The notes beneath the pieces are model-generated. The model did no database searches. It was not told the origin of the DNA and was given only the letters and a program-made list of their open reading frames with translations. Shown in pieces: positions 17,302 to 25,791 of a stretch of DNA of 53,532 nt (within the stretch, counting starts at the first letter, position 1; each line of letters starts with the position of its first letter). The stretch comes from Deltaproteobacteria bacterium (GTDB lineage Bacteria; Desulfobacterota; Dissulfuribacteria; Dissulfuribacterales; UBA3076): NCBI GenBank assembly GCA_003194485.1, contig PQXD01000017.1, forward strand, positions 1-53,532. Direction: 5' to 3'. The position numbers and the translations under genes are program-made.

Positions 17302-17598
17302 ATGCCTATCTATGAGTATGAGTGTGAATCCTGTGGAGAAGTTATAGAAAACTGGCAGAAGTTTTCTGACGCGCCGCTTACTACGTGTAAATCCTGTGGC
17401 GGCAAACTGCACAAACTGATTTCCCATTCATCCTTTCATTTGAAAGGTAGCGGCTGGTATGTAACCGATTATGGAGGAAAAAAGAGCGGAATTACTGATT
17501 CAAAAAAGTCTGAGTCAGACTCTGATAAAAAAAGCAAAAAGGACGGCAATTCCTCTTCCGGCTCATCACCCAGCAGTTCCTCCGGTACCAGTCCCTGA
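17302..17598 (+). CDS. FmdB-family zinc-ribbon regulatory-type protein
   Basis: 98 residues. The N-terminal ~45 residues are the FmdB/CxxC zinc ribbon: MPIYEYECESCGEVIENWQK ... CKSCGGKLHKLIS, with two CxxC pairs. The C-terminal ~40 residues are low-complexity Lys/Ser (SESDSDKKSKKDGNSSSGS), as is common in this family. The function is not known; members were named from formamidase/amidase operons. A strong GGATGGAGG site lies before the ATG, and an intrinsic terminator follows 30 bases after the stop. Confidence 0.88.
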   Translation: MPIYEYECESCGEVIENWQKFSDAPLTTCKSCGGKLHKLISHSSFHLKGSGWYVTDYGGKKSGITDSKKSESDSDKKSKKDGNSSSGSSPSSSSGTSP

Positions 17599-17628
17599 TC
17601 AATTTCTATATTGATATATTGATGATTC

Positions 17629-17660
17629 GGTGGCAGCCTTCAGCGCTGCCACCTTTTTTT
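17629..17660 (+). terminator. Intrinsic terminator after the FmdB-family gene
   Basis: A 9-bp perfect stem GGTGGCAGC / GCTGCCACC (17629-17637 and 17645-17653) with a 7-base loop, followed by seven T. Confidence 0.93.
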
Positions 17661-17758
17661 GATCCGCACAAGATTTTCCCAGACCTTATTTCCAGATACG
17701 GAATAATCACGGGCTTGTCAAAGTATATGCCTTATGTTAAGCATCACCTGCATTTTGA

Positions 17759-17834
17759 GGCGGCGTAGCCAAGTGGCCAAGGCGACGGTCTGCAAAACCG
17801 TTATTCCCCGGTTCAAGTCCGGGCGCCGCCTCCA
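17759..17834 (+). tRNA. tRNA-Cys (anticodon GCA)
   Basis: A full cloverleaf: acceptor stem GGCGGCG pairs with CGCCGCC, the anticodon loop is CTGCAAA with anticodon GCA, and the T arm is CCCGG-TTCAAGT-CCGGG. The terminal CCA (17832-17834) is encoded. No other RNA gene is seen nearby. The 17835-18042 gap contains only a weak resemblance to the MITE ends. Confidence 0.96.
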
Positions 17835-18042
17835 ATATCAGGCGGATTATAAGCAACCGGATCGCAATCCTTTTTTATTTTCACTCCCATGCCATGTTAC
17901 ACGCAACCAGGTGCAATCTGTGCTTTGCTGAGAACCGGGCCGGCCTGAAACCCGGGAGAAGGCTATCCACTTCGAGGCAGGCGTCGTATAATAGTAGATA
18001 CTCTATCCATTGGAAAATTACTAAAGAGCCTGATGTTATAAC

Positions 18043-19389
18043 ATGCGTATAGTCATTATTGGATCCGGTGAGGTAGGTCGTCATATCTGTCAGCAGCTCT
18101 CAGGGGAAGACCATGAAGTCGTTCTTATAGACAGAAATGCAGACCGCCTCAAGAGCCTGGAGCAAAATCTCAATATACTTACCATTGAGGGAAACGGGGC
18201 CTCTGCAGGGATCCTTGAACAAGCCGGTATTGCAAAGGCCGATCTTTTTATTGCTGTCACCGACATAGACGAGGTCAATCTGATCGCCTGCATCATGGCA
18301 AAGGAGTATGGCGTATTACGCAGCGTGGCCAGGGTCAGGAACGAGGAATATTTTTCCGGCGCTTCTCCACTGAATGAGCATCGCCTGGGCATAGATCTCC
18401 TGATTAACCCGGATCAGGTCGTGGCACATGAGATAATCAGGATCAGTGAGGTATCGGAGGCCTTTGAGGTAGTTGATTTTGCCAGCGGAGAGGTCGTACT
18501 GGTCGGGTACCAGATAAAGAAAGACAATCCTATCTGTGGTATAACCCTGGCTGATCTGAAGGATTTAAGAGGACTCTATGATTTTGTAATAGTAGCCATA
18601 GTCAGGGACGGCGAGACTATCGTTCCCAGGGGTGCCGATCTCATCCAGGCTGAGGACCGGATTTACGTAGTTGTAAGGCGCAGGGACATGGCAGCAGTGG
18701 AAGATTTGTTCAACCTGTGGAGCACGGCCCCTAAAAAGGTCTTTGTCATCGGTGGGGGCCGTGTCGGCTTTCGCGTAGCCAAGGCCATGGAACAACAGAA
18801 GGTGGACGTGGTCCTTGTAGAGGCCGATCCGATAAAATGCGAGCATCTTGCCGAGCATTTAAGCAATGCCGTAGTACTTAACTTTGACGGTCTGGACGCC
18901 CATGATTTGCTGTCAGAGGGAATAGACACGGCAGATCTCGTGGTGACTGTCACGGATGGAGATACCACAAATATCCTTTCAAGCCTCCTCGCGAAGTATC
19001 ACGGCGCAAAGAAGTGCATAACCCGCATAAGCCGTCCGGATTTTATCCCGCTCCTCGGGAAGCTGGGCATAGACGTTGCCCTCAGCCCAAGGCTTGTGGC
19101 AGCCAATATGATTCTGCGTTTTGTGAGGCGGGGCGCTGTACTTTCCGTTGCCACATTACTTGGGAGCGAGGCAGAGGTGGTGGAGCTCGTGGTCTCCGAG
19201 CGTTGGGCGCACGTAAATAAGCCTTTAAAGTCTGTAGACTTTCCTCCGGGCACCAATCTTGGGGCAGTGGTCAGGCAAGGAAAGGTAATCATTCCCTCGG
19301 GAGATACGGTGCTGAAGGCCGGAGATCGGCTGATAATCTTCAGCATGAAAAAGGCGGTTCCCATGACAGAACAGTTTCTTGCCTCATGA
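18043..19389 (+). CDS. trkA: Trk potassium uptake regulatory protein TrkA
   Basis: 448 residues. Two copies of a Rossmann NAD-binding domain plus a TrkA-C domain: GSGEVGRHICQQL at the start and VIGGGRVGFRVAKAM near residue 230, each followed by an Asp/Glu that binds the ribose (LIDRN and LVEAD). TrkA is the cytosolic, nucleotide-sensing ring that gates the TrkH potassium channel. Its stop overlaps the trkH start by four bases (ATGA), so the two are translationally coupled. Length is normal. Confidence 0.95.
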   Translation: MRIVIIGSGEVGRHICQQLSGEDHEVVLIDRNADRLKSLEQNLNILTIEGNGASAGILEQAGIAKADLFIAVTDIDEVNLIACIMAKEYGVLRSVARVRNEEYFSGASPLNEHRLGIDLLINPDQVVAHEIIRISEVSEAFEVVDFASGEVVLVGYQIKKDNPICGITLADLKDLRGLYDFVIVAIVRDGETIVPRGADLIQAEDRIYVVVRRRDMAAVEDLFNLWSTAPKKVFVIGGGRVGFRVAKAMEQQKVDVVLVEADPIKCEHLAEHLSNAVVLNFDGLDAHDLLSEGIDTADLVVTVTDGDTTNILSSLLAKYHGAKKCITRISRPDFIPLLGKLGIDVALSPRLVAANMILRFVRRGAVLSVATLLGSEAEVVELVVSERWAHVNKPLKSVDFPPGTNLGAVVRQGKVIIPSGDTVLKAGDRLIIFSMKKAVPMTEQFLAS

Positions 19390-20864
19390 GACTGGGTACT
19401 ATCGGGGCCCTGTTGGGCTGGCTCCTTATCTTCCTTTCTGCCGCCCTTCTGATCCCCATCGGATTCAGTATTTATTATGCCGATGGGATCTGGCAGGCTT
19501 TTGTCATCTCAAGTGCAATCGGATTTGTGCTTGGAGGCGGACTTGCCTGGTCTTGCGTCTCAGGGCCTGAAATAGGCCACAGAGAGGGATTTGCCATCGT
19601 GAGCTTCAGCTGGCTTGCTGCCGCTGCCCTCGGGGCACTGCCATATTATCTCTCCGGGGCCATCCCGGGCTATCTAGATGCCTATTTCGAGTCCATGTCC
19701 GGCTTTACCACCACTGGTTCCACTATATTGGAAAGGGTTGAGGCCCTGGGACCCAGTCTGCTCTTCTGGAGGGCCTTTACCCAGTGGCTTGGGGGTATGG
19801 GGATTATAGTCCTCTCACTTGCGATTCTGCCCATACTCGGAATCGGGGGCATGCAGCTCTTCCGGGCAGAAATGCCGGGCCCTACAAAAGACCGTCTTGC
19901 GCCCAGGATACAAGATACCGCCAGGATCTTATGGAGCGTATATTTTCTCTTTACCGCGCTTGAGACGGTGCTGCTTATGTTGGCCGGCATGAGTTTTTTT
20001 GATGCCGTCTGCCATGCCTTTTGCACTCTGGCTACCGGAGGCTTTTCCACCAGGACCGATAGCGTGGCCGCATTTCATAGTCCGTGGATCGACCTTATTA
20101 TAATCATATTTGTTATGCTTGCCGGAATAAACTTTTCGCTTCATTACCGCCTGCTTTCAGGTGACTGGAAGGCATTCGGCCGGAGCGAGGAGCTCCGCTT
20201 TTACCTTGGTATGGGTATTTTTGCTACCATATTGATCATGCTTGTAAACATCGTGTTCGGCACCTATGATTCATGGTTGGATAGCCTGAGATACGGCGCC
20301 TTCCAGGCCTGGTCCGTACTTACTACCACCGGTTTTGGCACAGCGGATTTTGATCAGTGGGCGCCTGCGTGCAAATTTACCCTGGTCGCCCTTATGTTCT
20401 TGGGGGGAATGGCAGGTTCTACCGGCGGTGGTATCAAACAGGTTCGAATACTTATGTTCTGGAAGTTCACGAGAGTGCAAATAAGAAAGCTGATTCACCC
20501 AAAGGCAGTGGGGGCAATCAAACTTGATAATCATAAGGTCCAGGCAGAGGTAATCCAGTCGATACTGGGATATCTCTCTTTGTATGTGGTGGTATTTATC
20601 GTTGCGACCCTGATAGTAACCGGCCAGGGAATAGATATAATTACAGGCTCTACGGCGGTAATTGCCACTTTAAATAACATAGGCCCGGGGTTGGGAGGTG
20701 TCGGCCCATGCCGGAATTTCGCAGGGCTTCCTGATCTTTCAAAGGCCGTTTTAATTTTATGTATGGTGGCAGGGCGTCTGGAACTCTATACTATAATCAT
20801 ACTCCTTATACCTTCGTATTGGAAGGATGTCCGCCGGCCCAGGTGGCGGTGGAGTAAAACCTGA
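19386..20864 (+). CDS. trkH: Trk potassium uptake membrane protein TrkH
   Basis: 492 residues, inner-membrane K+ translocating subunit. The repeated pore-loop pattern is visible: SMSGFTTTGSTI, FCTLATGGFSTR, SVLTTTGFGTADF and ATLNNIGPG, each with the selectivity-filter Gly. About ten hydrophobic segments, full length. Start ATG at 19386 inside the trkA stop region. It presumably forms the K+ uptake complex with TrkA. Confidence 0.95.
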   Translation: MRLGTIGALLGWLLIFLSAALLIPIGFSIYYADGIWQAFVISSAIGFVLGGGLAWSCVSGPEIGHREGFAIVSFSWLAAAALGALPYYLSGAIPGYLDAYFESMSGFTTTGSTILERVEALGPSLLFWRAFTQWLGGMGIIVLSLAILPILGIGGMQLFRAEMPGPTKDRLAPRIQDTARILWSVYFLFTALETVLLMLAGMSFFDAVCHAFCTLATGGFSTRTDSVAAFHSPWIDLIIIIFVMLAGINFSLHYRLLSGDWKAFGRSEELRFYLGMGIFATILIMLVNIVFGTYDSWLDSLRYGAFQAWSVLTTTGFGTADFDQWAPACKFTLVALMFLGGMAGSTGGGIKQVRILMFWKFTRVQIRKLIHPKAVGAIKLDNHKVQAEVIQSILGYLSLYVVVFIVATLIVTGQGIDIITGSTAVIATLNNIGPGLGGVGPCRNFAGLPDLSKAVLILCMVAGRLELYTIIILLIPSYWKDVRRPRWRWSKT

Positions 20865-20881
20865 TCAAAGGAGATATCATC

Positions 20882-21178
20882 ATGGCACTGATGGATATAA
20901 ACGTCTCTCCTCTGGGAACCGGATCCACAAGTGTGGGAGAATTTGTGGTAAACATACAGAGGCTGCTCGCAGAGCACGAGCTTCCATATGAGCTCACGGA
21001 CATGGGGACAATAATCGAGGGAGATATTGATCAGCTCCTTGCTGCTGCAAAGGCCTTACATGAAAGCACTTTTTCTCACGGGGCGAAACGCGTATACACG
21101 GTTATAAAGATAGATGACCGCCGGGACAAAGAGGTCCATCTGGGCCAGAAGACCCGATCGGTCAAAGAAAGGCTTTGA
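20882..21178 (+). CDS. MTH1187-family thiamine-binding protein
   Basis: 98 residues. MALMDINVSPLGTGSTSVGE and YELTDMGTIIEGDIDQLL match the MTH1187/YkoF-like ferredoxin-fold family, whose members bind thiamine-like ligands. Cytoplasmic, no signal. A strong AAAGGAGATATCATC site precedes the ATG. The stop TGA overlaps the ATG of the next small gene, which in turn abuts a 4Fe-4S membrane protein gene, so the three form a tight operon. What the trio does together is unknown. Confidence 0.87.
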   Translation: MALMDINVSPLGTGSTSVGEFVVNIQRLLAEHELPYELTDMGTIIEGDIDQLLAAAKALHESTFSHGAKRVYTVIKIDDRRDKEVHLGQKTRSVKERL

Positions 21179-21312
21179 TGAAGCGATATCTGCCTCTCTT
21201 TACCACAATCGCCTTTATTGCACTCCTGGTACTGGGAATCCGGTCAGGCGAGGTGCCTGTAGTATGGCATAAGGCCATTACTATATGCCTTAGCTGTATC
21301 GGAATAGGCTAA
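21178..21312 (+). CDS. CD1871A-like small membrane protein with CXXC motif
   Basis: A 44-residue protein starting at an ATG that overlaps the stop of the thiamine-binding gene (TGATG) and ending one base before the ATG of the 4Fe-4S gene. One hydrophobic segment (LFTTIAFIALLVLGI) is followed by a short tail ending HKAITICLSCIGIG with a C-x-x-C pair. This matches the CD1871A-type CXXC family seen beside 4Fe-4S membrane proteins. The pair may hold a metal or relay electrons; inference. Confidence 0.8.
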   Translation: MKRYLPLFTTIAFIALLVLGIRSGEVPVVWHKAITICLSCIGIG

Positions 21313-22197
21313 ATGGAACGTCTGCGCAGAAAAAGTCAGTATATCTTCCTTTTGCTGGCCAACGCTTACTGGCTTTTCCCGTGGAGAAGCCCTATATATC
21401 AGGGGCCATTTAAGAAAATCTGTTTTCCTGGGCTGAATTGTTACTCTTGTCCCGCTGCCACCATGTCCTGTCCCCTTGGCGCCTTTCAGAATTTTATGGC
21501 AACCCTGCGGCCGGGTGTTCAGACAATGCAGATCCATCCGGGGGCATATGTTTTGGGGAGTCTTGGTCTGATAGGTTCTGTTGCAGGCCGGATGCCCTGT
21601 GGCTGGATTTGCCCCTTCGGCCTGTTGCAGAAGTGGCTGTTTGCCCTTCCTGTTCCCAAACTTTCATTCTGGAGGCCACTCAGAAGGGGGCCTTATGTCT
21701 TTCTTATAATTTTCGTGGTCTTGCTTCCTTTGCTTGTTGTGGACTCATCAGGTTACGGCTCCGTCTGGTTCTGCAAGTATGTCTGTCCGGCAGGAACGCT
21801 TGAGGCCGGTCTCCCTCTGCTCTGTCTGGATCAGGGGCTACGTCGTGCTGCAGGCTGGCTGTTTGCATACAAGTTCATCTTATTGATACTCCTCTTGATC
21901 TGGTGTACTTTTACATCCCGTCCCTTCTGCCGGGCAATCTGTCCCATTGGGGCCATCTACGGCCTTTTCAACAAAGTGAGCTGGCTGCAGCTGCACTTTC
22001 ATCCTGACCGGTGTGTACAGTGCAGGGCATGTCTGAGCATATGTCCTTCCGACATATCTTTTTATAATGGTCTTGATGACATGAATTCGGCTGCCTGCAT
22101 CAGATGCCTCAGATGCTTTTCCGTCTGTCCATCTAATGCCGTGTCCCTGGAGTTTGGCCCGGTGCGGCAGCATGTCAGTAAAGCTGTCAACACATAA
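21313..22197 (+). CDS. Membrane 4Fe-4S electron-transfer protein (NapH/NosR-like)
   Basis: 294 residues with about five membrane segments and many Cys motifs. Two ferredoxin-type clusters lie at the C-terminus: CVQCRACLSICPSDI and CIRCLRCFSVCPSNAV. Further CP motifs typical of the NapH/NosR/RdxA group lie between the membrane segments (CYSCPAATMSCPLG, CGWICPFG, CKYVCPAG, CRAICPIGAIYG). It probably passes electrons across or along the membrane. The start ATG immediately follows the stop of the CXXC protein. The partner oxidoreductase is not in the window. Confidence 0.88.
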   Translation: MERLRRKSQYIFLLLANAYWLFPWRSPIYQGPFKKICFPGLNCYSCPAATMSCPLGAFQNFMATLRPGVQTMQIHPGAYVLGSLGLIGSVAGRMPCGWICPFGLLQKWLFALPVPKLSFWRPLRRGPYVFLIIFVVLLPLLVVDSSGYGSVWFCKYVCPAGTLEAGLPLLCLDQGLRRAAGWLFAYKFILLILLLIWCTFTSRPFCRAICPIGAIYGLFNKVSWLQLHFHPDRCVQCRACLSICPSDISFYNGLDDMNSAACIRCLRCFSVCPSNAVSLEFGPVRQHVSKAVNT

Positions 22198-22205
22198 CTT
22201 CTATA

Positions 22206-22606
22206 GTAAATATCCGGTGAACCCGTTATATTCTGCCTTGAAGCGGTTACCTTTTTCCGGGTTTCAAAGCTCACTCATTGCGGACCGGAGAGGCAGTGCA
22301 ATCCGGCCCGCGATCGAAACCCTGCAAAAGGCAAACCGCTCCTGCGGCAGGGCACGGATGGCAACCGTTTACTGGCAGGGGATATTTCTTTGAACAGTTT
22401 AACGGAAGCCCCCGTAGTTTTCTCGGCTTTTGCTGTGGGGGAAACTGCATCGCCTTAAGCGCAGCGTAAGGCGAATGCAGAGGGGGCAGGACATCCCCCA
22501 TGTCAAAGGCCTTAAGAAAACAAGGGGCTGAAGTGTGAAGTGAAAAGAAATATCCCCTTCCAGTGAACGGTTTGCGGAATGGACCACGGGTTCACCGGAT
22601 ATTTAC
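22206..22606. mobile_element. 401-bp IS66-like MITE with 21-bp inverted ends
   Basis: Perfect 21-bp terminal inverted repeats (22206-22226 and 22586-22606, beginning GTAAATATCCGGTGAACCCG), flanked by a perfect 8-bp target duplication CTTCTATA (22198-22205 and 22607-22614). The interior has no transposase and no convincing gene, but contains further small inverted repeats around 22450-22470 (GCCTTAAGC / GCGTAAGGC). The GTAA start and 8-bp duplication suggest mobilisation by an IS66-family transposase elsewhere. A deleted relative lies at 7237-7581. This element occupies nearly the whole 480-base gap before rdgB. Confidence 0.92.
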
Positions 22607-22677
22607 CTTCTATACTTTCCGGCGGCTGCCGGAGAGAAGTAATTAGCTGCTGTTAATACCATAGAAAGTTAAGTTGC

Positions 22678-23322
22678 ATGAAAAGGAAATTGATTCTTGC
22701 CACCCGCAACAAAGACAAGTTGAAGGAAATCCAGGCGCTTCTTTCCGATCTCGATATTGACATCATGTCTCTGGATGAAGCAGAAAACGCACCACATGTG
22801 GTAGAAGACGGCAAGACCTTCATGGAGAATGCCTTTAAGAAGGCCAAGGTCATTGCAGAGGCCACCGGGATAATGGCCCTTGCCGACGATTCCGGACTCG
22901 AGGTAGATGCACTTGACGGGGCCCCTGGCGTCTACTCTGCCCGCTACTCAGGAGAGAATGCCTCTGATGCCTCAAACAACGAAAAGCTCCTGGCTGATCT
23001 CGAGGGAGTACCTGCAGGTAAAAGAAGTGCCCACTTCAGCTGTGTGATCGTAGTCTATCATCCATCCGGCCGGTGGATAAGCACTGAGGGTAAATGTGAA
23101 GGTGAGATTACCGAAAAATCTATAGGAGACAGGGGGTTTGGATATGACCCGGTCTTCTATCTTCCTTCTCTTAATTGTACAATGGCCCAGCTTTCAGCAG
23201 AGGAAAAGAACAGCCTGAGTCACAGGGGCAAGGCCCTTGAGAAGCTGAAGTCGGAGTTGCCCGGCTTTCTGGTTCGCTTGAATCAGGATCTTAAAGAGGA
23301 GGTAATTAACAATGAAGCTTGA
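22678..23322 (+). CDS. rdgB: XTP/dITP diphosphatase (HAM1/RdgB)
   Basis: 214 residues. The N-terminal signature KLILATRNKDKLKEIQALL, the catalytic EDGKTFMENAFKKA and ALADDSGLEVDALDGAPGVYSARYSG, and SIGDRGFGYDPVFYLPS are all intact. The enzyme hydrolyses non-canonical purine nucleoside triphosphates such as ITP and XTP to monophosphates, keeping them out of DNA. Its stop overlaps the start of a 55-residue gene by 11 bases. Confidence 0.95.
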   Translation: MKRKLILATRNKDKLKEIQALLSDLDIDIMSLDEAENAPHVVEDGKTFMENAFKKAKVIAEATGIMALADDSGLEVDALDGAPGVYSARYSGENASDASNNEKLLADLEGVPAGKRSAHFSCVIVVYHPSGRWISTEGKCEGEITEKSIGDRGFGYDPVFYLPSLNCTMAQLSAEEKNSLSHRGKALEKLKSELPGFLVRLNQDLKEEVINNEA

Positions 23323-23479
23323 AATCTGCGTCAAAGAAGAATGCCTGCGACAGGCCCTTGAAATAGCCAAGGCATACGCACAATCAGGAGAAAACAAGCA
23401 CGGCCCGATGACGGAGTTCCTGGAACTGGTTTATCAGAAACTCCTGGAACTCAGGGCGGATGTCGGCAAGAATGCCTAA
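23312..23479 (+). CDS. Small conserved-looking helical protein after rdgB
   Basis: 55 residues (MKLEICVKEECLRQALEIAK ...). It has a very strong AAAGAGGAGGT ribosome site seven bases before its ATG, inside the end of rdgB, so it is almost certainly translated. Residues 8-29 and 33-50 are predicted helices; two Cys (residues 6 and 11) and no signal peptide. No family is recognised. Confidence 0.7.
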   Translation: MKLEICVKEECLRQALEIAKAYAQSGENKHGPMTEFLELVYQKLLELRADVGKNA

Positions 23480-23504
23480 GATATTTTGGCAGTGAAACTT
23501 GAAA

Positions 23505-23573
23505 CTTGAAATTGGGGAAAACAAAAAATGTAGATGCATTACCTAATTTCGAATTTCCAGTTCCGGTATCCGC
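23505..23573 (+). repeat. 68-bp dispersed repeat, copy B
   Basis: Closely matches the reverse complement of 4334-4402 (shared TTACCTAATTTCGAATTTCC). It fills the gap before the CobD-like gene and creates a spurious 38-codon in-frame extension of that gene. Confidence 0.8.
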
Positions 23574-23619
23574 CGATATTTCTAATTTAATTCCGATAGT
23601 TCAGGGAAGGCAGATATCA

Positions 23620-24699
23620 ATGATATATGGTCACGGAGGGGATATCTATTCCCTGGCAAGGGAGCTTGGGACGTCACCAGGCAATATCCTTGATTTCAGC
23701 AGCAATGTCAGCCCGCTTCCTCCGCCTGAAGGTCTCATGGAGTCACTCGTATCACACCTGGATGAGATTTGCTGCCTGCCGGAAGTGGACAGTTCGGGGC
23801 TTCGGAAGTCCCTGGCAGGGAGATACGGGCTGCCTTCAGAGCAGTTCCTTGTTGGAGCGGGGACTACGGAGTGGATCTACAGCCTTCCCAGGGTATTAAG
23901 ACCCGATAAAGTTGTGGTCCCATTGCCCACCTATTCCGACTATGCCGATGCAGCAAGATCGGCCTCGTGCCGTATTGAGACATTGGGTCCCTGGCCCCAT
24001 GCAGAACCATCTTTCAATGCGGAGATACTCGAGTCGCTTTCACAGGCTGCCGAAGGCCGGTCTCTGGTGTATCTCTGCAACCCGAACAATCCTACAGGAC
24101 GCTTTATCTCCATAAATGAATTACAACAGGTCATATCCCAATGCAGGAAAGCTACATGGGTGGTGGATGAATCCTATGCACCATTTGTGGCGCCTGACCT
24201 TGAAAGTTCTCTGATTTCAGAAAAGCTCCCGCCAAACCTCATAATTCTTCGTTCCTTCTCCAAGATTTACAGGGTACCGGGTCTCAGGCTCGGCTACGCA
24301 GCAGGTGCAGACGATCTGATCGGGGAGCTGGCCTCCGGGGCCAGGCCTTGGGCAGTAAGCCGTCTTGCCCAGATTGCAGGTGAATATCTCGTCGATCAAA
24401 CAAATTATGAGCAGGATGTAAGGGACTACTGCAGGAAAGAAAAGTCACGTCTTTTGTCAAATCTTGTTGAATTTTCCCTGTTAAGACCCATAGAGGGGAA
24501 TACGCACTTTATGCTGATCCAGGTCCTGGAGCCATGGACAGCTGCTTACGTCAAGGAAAACCTCATGAAGGTCGGCATCCTCATCAGGAACTGCGCGAAC
24601 TTTGCAGGCCTTGAAGGCGAGTACGTCAGAATCAGCCTCAGATCCAGATCAGAAAACGACTCCTTAATAGATAGGCTTAAGGAGCTGGACGTTTTTTGA
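23620..24699 (+). CDS. CobD-like threonine-phosphate decarboxylase / histidinol-phosphate aminotransferase family
   Basis: About 359 residues, a fold-type I PLP enzyme. The N-terminus MIYGHGGDIYSLARELG followed by ILDFSSNVSPLPPP is characteristic of CobD/CobC L-threonine-O-3-phosphate decarboxylases, which make the aminopropanol linker of cobalamin; histidinol-phosphate aminotransferases lack the HGG opening. The PLP-lysine motif is SFSKIYRVPGLRLGYAAG, and substrate or cofactor residues appear in CNPNNPTGRF and WVVDESYAPF. The start at 23620 has a GGGAAGG site; the in-frame ATG at 23506 lies in repeat DNA. Corrinoid biosynthesis fits the riboswitch-controlled island 25 kb away, but no other cob genes flank it. 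Confidence 0.82.
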   Translation: MIYGHGGDIYSLARELGTSPGNILDFSSNVSPLPPPEGLMESLVSHLDEICCLPEVDSSGLRKSLAGRYGLPSEQFLVGAGTTEWIYSLPRVLRPDKVVVPLPTYSDYADAARSASCRIETLGPWPHAEPSFNAEILESLSQAAEGRSLVYLCNPNNPTGRFISINELQQVISQCRKATWVVDESYAPFVAPDLESSLISEKLPPNLIILRSFSKIYRVPGLRLGYAAGADDLIGELASGARPWAVSRLAQIAGEYLVDQTNYEQDVRDYCRKEKSRLLSNLVEFSLLRPIEGNTHFMLIQVLEPWTAAYVKENLMKVGILIRNCANFAGLEGEYVRISLRSRSENDSLIDRLKELDVF

Positions 24700-24755
24700 G
24701 AGCTCTTGTAGCTGGTATGAAGAGACCACAGATTGATTACAGATACTCTTTATAC

Positions 24756-25748
24756 CTACATGGTCTCTGCTGCCCTGGACAGCCTGGCTTGATGCCAACG
24801 CACTGCATCACGAACGGACTCCTCTATCGGACGGGGCGTATGGCCAAATAGCTGCCAGGTCTTGCTTCCATTAAAGGCAAGAGAACGACGGCAGAGCTTG
24901 ACTCCTGTCACGGAGCTCTCGGGTATCCTCCCGGTTAGCTTACATATCCACTCTTCGATGTAGCTTCCGGCCAGCGCTATAGGATAAGGGACCTTGAGCC
25001 TGGGAACAGGCTTGCCGCTCGCCTGGCTCAGGAGGGAAAAAAGCTCAGCCAGGGTAAGATTGTGACCTGATAATATATGCCTGCGGCCTGGTTCACCCTT
25101 TTCCGCAGCCAGGTGATGACCTAAGGCCGCATCCCTTACATCCACGAAATTTAAGGTGCAATCAATAAAGCCGGGGATTTTCCCCTGGAGAAATCTTGAG
25201 ATCATGCGCCCGGGTGGCGTCAGATTCCGGTCACCGGGACCGATGGGCATAGTAGGGCTCACCACAACCGCAGGGAATCCTTCCTTGGCAGCCTGGAATA
25301 CCGACTGCTCGGCCAGAAACTTGGCACGGCAGTAAGGTCCGATCATGTCATCGAGAGAAACCTTGGTCTCCTCGGTGATGAATCCCTTATGGTGACGTGG
25401 TGCAAGGATCGACTCCGTGCCGGTGTAGACCAAACGCTGCACGTCGGCCTGTTTTGCGGCCCGAACGACATTCTCGGTCCCTTGGCGATTGACTTGATCA
25501 AAGATCTCGGGGTGTTGATCCCAGAGATATGGGTTGGCCGCAAGATGAAAGACCCGTTCGCATCCCTTTATGGCATTAAATAACGCTCGATAGTCCAGGA
25601 TATTGCCCAATACGGTTTCGGAAGGAGCTATTTTTTCATCCGCCGGAAAAGGATGGAGGTCAAAGACCTTCACCTCTCTCCCGTGACGCATTAACTCCCT
25701 CACCAGGTGATGACCAATTAAGCCACTACCTCCGATTACTATATCCAT
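24756..25748 (-). CDS. NAD(P)-dependent epimerase/dehydratase (extended SDR)
   Basis: 330 residues. The N-terminal Rossmann motif is GGSGLIGHHLV (G-x-x-G-x-x-G). The active-site Tyr-Lys pair is in GPYCRAKFLAEQ (Y-x-x-x-K, with C-R-A between). It resembles the dihydroflavonol-4-reductase / hopanoid-associated sugar epimerase (HpnA) branch. The substrate cannot be told from sequence. ATG at 25748. It shares an upstream region with no clear partner gene; the dodecin gene is behind it on the same strand. Confidence 0.85.
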   Translation of the reverse strand: MDIVIGGSGLIGHHLVRELMRHGREVKVFDLHPFPADEKIAPSETVLGNILDYRALFNAIKGCERVFHLAANPYLWDQHPEIFDQVNRQGTENVVRAAKQADVQRLVYTGTESILAPRHHKGFITEETKVSLDDMIGPYCRAKFLAEQSVFQAAKEGFPAVVVSPTMPIGPGDRNLTPPGRMISRFLQGKIPGFIDCTLNFVDVRDAALGHHLAAEKGEPGRRHILSGHNLTLAELFSLLSQASGKPVPRLKVPYPIALAGSYIEEWICKLTGRIPESSVTGVKLCRRSLAFNGSKTWQLFGHTPRPIEESVRDAVRWHQARLSRAAETM

Positions 25749-25791
25749 AAAAAATTACCTGAACACGAAAGTGCAAATCATCTCATCTTAT

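Noticed and set aside
17925-18000. Possible third MITE copy after tRNA-Cys
   Set aside because: Only ~45 bases resemble the MITE end (TGAAACCCGGGAGAAGG) at perhaps 70% identity; no end repeat or target duplication is seen.
22198-22677. Small open frames on both strands in the rdgB upstream gap
   Set aside because: They are inside the MITE, have no ribosome sites and resemble no family.
23506-23619. Extended start of the CobD-like gene
   Set aside because: The codons are the 68-bp repeat; the family begins with MIYGHGG at 23620.
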